8,091 bases of DNA from Clostridia bacterium (GTDB lineage Bacteria; Bacillota; Clostridia; Christensenellales; CAG-1252). This document shows positions 6,801 to 8,091 of the stretch, one piece after another. Position 1 is the stretch's first letter; each line of letters begins with the position of its first letter. Below the pieces are notes generated by a model. It made no database searches. It saw only the letters and a list, made by a program, of their open reading frames with translations, and was not told the DNA's origin. The position numbers were made by a program, and so were the translations under genes. The stretch covers positions 1-8,091 of the forward strand of contig JAFZZX010000076.1 of assembly GCA_017615515.1 (NCBI GenBank). The letters run 5' to 3'.

Positions 6801-7314
6801 GCACCTGCTGGATCTTAGCCAATCGCGTGAGGATTATTTGTTGTATTTCGGCGTGATCCGCGAGGTGTTTACGGTGCTGCTGCAAGAAGGCACCATCTTG
6901 TTTGAACGCAATGAACGATTTGATCGTTTCAAACGCTTTGCGGAAAAAGAGTTTAGCCAAAGGCCGTCGGCGGGCAGTAAACTGGTATGCTGTATGATCG
7001 ACGGACTAAAGATGCTGTCGATCGTCTATCTGTTGCAGAATATGCAAGGATTTGACGCGTCGCAGGCAATGATAATGAAAATGATGCTTGACGAGCTGGA
7101 CATTGACAAAGATAAAATCCTGACGGATCTGTTGAAAAAGGTCGTCGAAACGATGGACGAGGTGTACAAGGAAACCGGATTTGTCGAGGTCGATTATGTT
7201 CAAATCGCGCAAGTCGCTGCGGCTACCCTTCGAAAATATGCGTCCGACGCAGCGGATAAGCAGTTCGGATCGGCGGTAATGGAACGACTGAACCTTTATA
7301 GTAAGAAAGACTGA
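3826..7314 (+). CDS. DUF4062 - STAND/NACHT-like NTPase - helical repeat protein, probable immune sensor
   Basis: A 1162-residue soluble protein with no signal peptide or membrane segment. Residues ~3-150 match DUF4062, a domain found ahead of NACHT-type NTPases in animal TEP1/NWD1-like proteins: VFVSSLFREMLVERDVL at the start, VDLRWGI (44-50), CLEAI (69-73), SGYGS (85-89) and TEIEIKYA (109-116). A P-loop NTPase follows: Walker A GKKGTGKST (220-228), Walker B YLFFDSIE (Asp291), a sensor-1-like FISVNSE near 319-325, VRFEGLDDAEIEPF (339-352), and NAFYLSLL (381-388) in the place of the STAND nPLyL motif, with Ala for Pro. A winged-helix-like part ends at ISFQYGLVSDLM (503-514). From ~535 to the end only alpha-helical, partly TPR-like repeats are seen. 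This effector/switch/sensor order is typical of STAND defence proteins (Avs, bNACHT), so antiphage immunity or regulated cell death is inferred, not shown. Codon use is more A/T-rich than in the upstream genes, suggesting transfer. Confidence 0.85.
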   Translation: MEYVKVFVSSLFREMLVERDVLHRQVSAMLAEQYKDRDIQIRFVDLRWGINDSEEVDANMRSRFVIDKCLEAIRDSDLFLGLIASGYGSLADASIGQSLFGEDKEFSYTEIEIKYAETIFPKDKMLFMLTSDSDQDEERARSLKDRIRSSYRYAEYTKEEIVDGKITLDPSFVSGTIGLFKETVKPNNINSIRQEKYFASAKLSLLKEAEKKNSVVIAVGKKGTGKSTALKLLAEEYAQSGRKVLVNPFRGRSALIDFLKEYVSDSYSFETQIRDLKNYLEKGELKYLFFDSIESIPTTQFFLFYRTIVEAGQDKARLFISVNSERMENYVSDLEAEKVRFEGLDDAEIEPFMMFIARQYNKTFYNGMCEYVKQHCKNAKNAFYLSLLTSRLLILDEAGYRSVYKREGAFADLMMQEMKKIVDSAPDRLEDIVLWHIRDLDNYIYPAFSSYLFKIMVLYGAPVPLSIAREAYENLFARPWSDLDYYTYKYYLRDFLLEENDCISFQYGLVSDLMKQVVDSPDDRKYVKPVYDALVRTGIDPLTRNRLSYTEETDHFARLLTDYTKTEYATEAVLAVFHDAMESMQKAKPLFSVMSRVFKLSDYATVEYWMTALLNYAATIPDKGRVLSFCEGLYLVLDPTFAGGRSKLLLLTPLFEYAISFGLEQNAVGLMKELIEFLQKEDQDALVKENADKAADLFYFAAELCFAIDQREISMALLQRALMAVLRDKTLKPWLPNAMRKFARGYGSLAIEMTKQLIDIYENQPESAEYAYAELLHVYASLNFSRRNLDVAVPFARRAYEAFKRLYEQDRTSLKNCYGYTYGLAVWRWYNIGEKDPKQKDLTVSKEIYDLRNNIAKLAPDNIDYLNALITIVIEIICGDRDVGIPEEMMAESVFCKLTRFAERGNPRAGWLYVQLYQELVQKKNVAEYLIQKFDNIDLYLNSIIRFNRENTEYLREIVSSFLTIYRTYCEHKILSLEKGELVLDKIIGVAEHLLDLSQSREDYLLYFGVIREVFTVLLQEGTILFERNERFDRFKRFAEKEFSQRPSAGSKLVCCMIDGLKMLSIVYLLQNMQGFDASQAMIMKMMLDELDIDKDKILTDLLKKVVETMDEVYKETGFVEVDYVQIAQVAAATLRKYASDAADKQFGSAVMERLNLYSKKD

Positions 7315-7905
7315 ATGCCGAAGACGGTATTACCGATTATACCAATGAAAACAATGTCAGACAAGGCAAGAAAAGAGATAGAAAAAACCAAGCGCGGGAT
7401 AGAGAAATACTTGGCGATCATGCGTGCGGTCGGACACACGAACGTAGCCGAAGACGCGGCGTTTCAGCACCTATTTAACGGCTTTTATCAAGTCCGTAGG
7501 AACGAGGCATGGCGGCGGATTTTCTATGCGTATATGGAGGCGCAAAAAGGGAAGAACTTAAGTATCGAAGAGGTGATGACCTATCTGCAACGAAACGCTT
7601 CGGGGGAGAGGGTGGAGTTGTCTTTTGCCAGCAAGTTATTGCACACGCTTGACCCGACCCGTCCGATCTACGACAGGAAGGTCGCCGCCTATTTGGATCT
7701 TGAGACGCCTCCCGCCTATTGGCGGCAGGACAAGAAATTCGCTTGTCAGCTTGCCAATTATCGGGAGATTGAGGCTTGGTATCGTACTCCGTCCGCTCGG
7801 GCGCTCTCGGACAAGTTCGATCGACTGTTTCCGGAGTACCGAGATCAAATCGGTAGGGTGAAAAAGATAGATTTCATCATATGGCGGGAATTATCGGCTG
7901 ATTGA
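7315..7905 (+). CDS. Uncharacterised 196-residue protein, possible HhH/DNA-glycosylase-like fold
   Basis: The ATG follows the upstream TGA with no gap (TGAATG), so translation is probably coupled to the STAND gene; no good Shine-Dalgarno is visible. In-frame Met codons at residues 11 and 14 are alternative starts. I do not recognise a named family. The protein is mainly helical and basic, with no signal peptide or membrane span. Its most distinctive part is SFASKLLHTLDPTRPIYD (residues 103-120) followed by RKVAAYL. This recalls the S/FA-SK-LH---P---PIYD pattern of helix-hairpin-helix proteins related to base-excision glycosylases, with Asp120 where a conserved Asp often lies. The likeness is to a motif only; catalytic activity is not implied. 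The C terminus has YWRQDKKFACQLANYREIEAWY and ends IDFIIWRELSAD. As the last gene of the operon it may be an accessory, effector or regulator for the STAND protein. Confidence 0.75.
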   Translation: MPKTVLPIIPMKTMSDKARKEIEKTKRGIEKYLAIMRAVGHTNVAEDAAFQHLFNGFYQVRRNEAWRRIFYAYMEAQKGKNLSIEEVMTYLQRNASGERVELSFASKLLHTLDPTRPIYDRKVAAYLDLETPPAYWRQDKKFACQLANYREIEAWYRTPSARALSDKFDRLFPEYRDQIGRVKKIDFIIWRELSAD

Positions 7906-7929
7906 AAGGGAGGTTTGACCTTCCTTTTT
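7905..7929 (+). terminator. Intrinsic terminator of the STAND operon
   Basis: A 10-bp stem (7905-7914 with 7918-7927, one G-T wobble) around a TTG loop, with the right arm running into a T-run to 7929. It begins on the last base of the upstream stop codon, so it should end the two-gene transcript directly. Confidence 0.7.
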
Positions 7930-8007
7930 CATTTCGCATAGGAAATCGGGACTTCGACTTTAGATACAAATGATTTAATCTTTTGTCAACATCTCGTTCT
8001 TTAGGCA

Positions 8008-8037
8008 TTGACCGAACCCCGCCGAATATGGTACAAT
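8008..8037 (+). promoter_or_regulatory. Promoter near the window end
   Basis: TTGACC (8008-8013), an 18-nt spacer and TACAAT (8032-8037) with an extended -10 TG at 8029-8030. Expected +1 is near 8044. Unlike the other promoters here, no ATG or GTG lies just behind it. Confidence 0.65.
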
Positions 8038-8043
8038 CTTATT

Positions 8044-8091
8044 ACGCTCCGACGGGGCGGGTAGGGGGCGCCGTTCCCTGCCTTCATAGCC
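8044..8091 (+). ncRNA. Possible 5' end of a structured RNA, cut by window edge
   Basis: Behind the 8008-8037 promoter the sequence turns abruptly GC-rich (ACGGGGCGGGTAGGGGGC, then CCGTTCCCTGCC) with no start codon up to the window end. The order GGGG-GGGTAG-...-TTCCCTG loosely resembles the Alu-domain start of large bacterial SRP RNA, but I do not see the conserved UGU-purine loop clearly, and only 48 nt are available. It could equally be a long mRNA leader. Low confidence. Confidence 0.25.

Noticed and set aside
7957..7989. Minus-strand TTGACA (7989-7984) that could drive an antisense RNA into the operon
   Set aside because: At 17-nt spacing the -10 would be TATCTA, a poor match; no supporting signal.
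3364..8091. CRISPR array, transposase or integrase, att duplication of the tRNA 3' end
   Set aside because: I looked for regularly spaced repeats, recombinase motifs and a second copy of the tRNA 3' end and found none in the window.

Overview
The window most resembles a chromosome segment of an uncultured, moderately GC-rich Clostridia-type Firmicute. This is inferred from the sigma-A type promoters (TTGACA/TATAAT-like), the tRNA with an encoded CCA tail, and the gene families present; the exact lineage cannot be read from the sequence. Bases 1-3243 are ordinary housekeeping content with GC-rich codons. Bases 3826-7905 are visibly more A/T-rich and look like an accessory insertion.

Layout. 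A MATE-family multidrug/Na+ antiporter runs leftwards and is cut by the window edge (its start is at 1186). Diverging from it is tcdA, the enzyme that cyclises t6A to ct6A at A37 of ANN-reading tRNAs. Next comes a complete class I/II PLP-dependent aminotransferase. Then a tRNA-Thr(CGT) with its own promoter and a very strong, probably bidirectional terminator. Bases 3399-3825 hold no convincing gene, but they do hold a small repeat element with hairpins, a 66-nt imperfect inverted repeat, and the promoter and leader of the next operon. That operon has two genes. The first encodes a 1162-residue protein with an N-terminal DUF4062 domain, a STAND/NACHT-like P-loop NTPase, a winged-helix-like segment and about 600 residues of alpha-helical solenoid. 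The second encodes a 196-residue protein of unknown function with a motif recalling helix-hairpin-helix DNA-glycosylase folds. A terminator hairpin overlaps the second stop codon. A promoter at 8008-8037 then begins a GC-rich, ORF-less stretch that may be the 5' end of a structured RNA.

Two things stand out. (1) The DUF4062-STAND gene and its immediately adjacent partner have the architecture of a sensor-type antiphage or programmed-cell-death system (N-terminal effector/adaptor, NTPase switch, C-terminal repeat sensor). The pairing with the small HhH-like protein is not one I recognise. (2) All three housekeeping protein genes have an excellent -35/-10 pair whose TATAAT lies only 6, 6 and 10 nt from the ATG, so their mRNAs should be leaderless or nearly so. 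The accessory operon instead has a roughly 97-nt leader and a classical GGAG Shine-Dalgarno.
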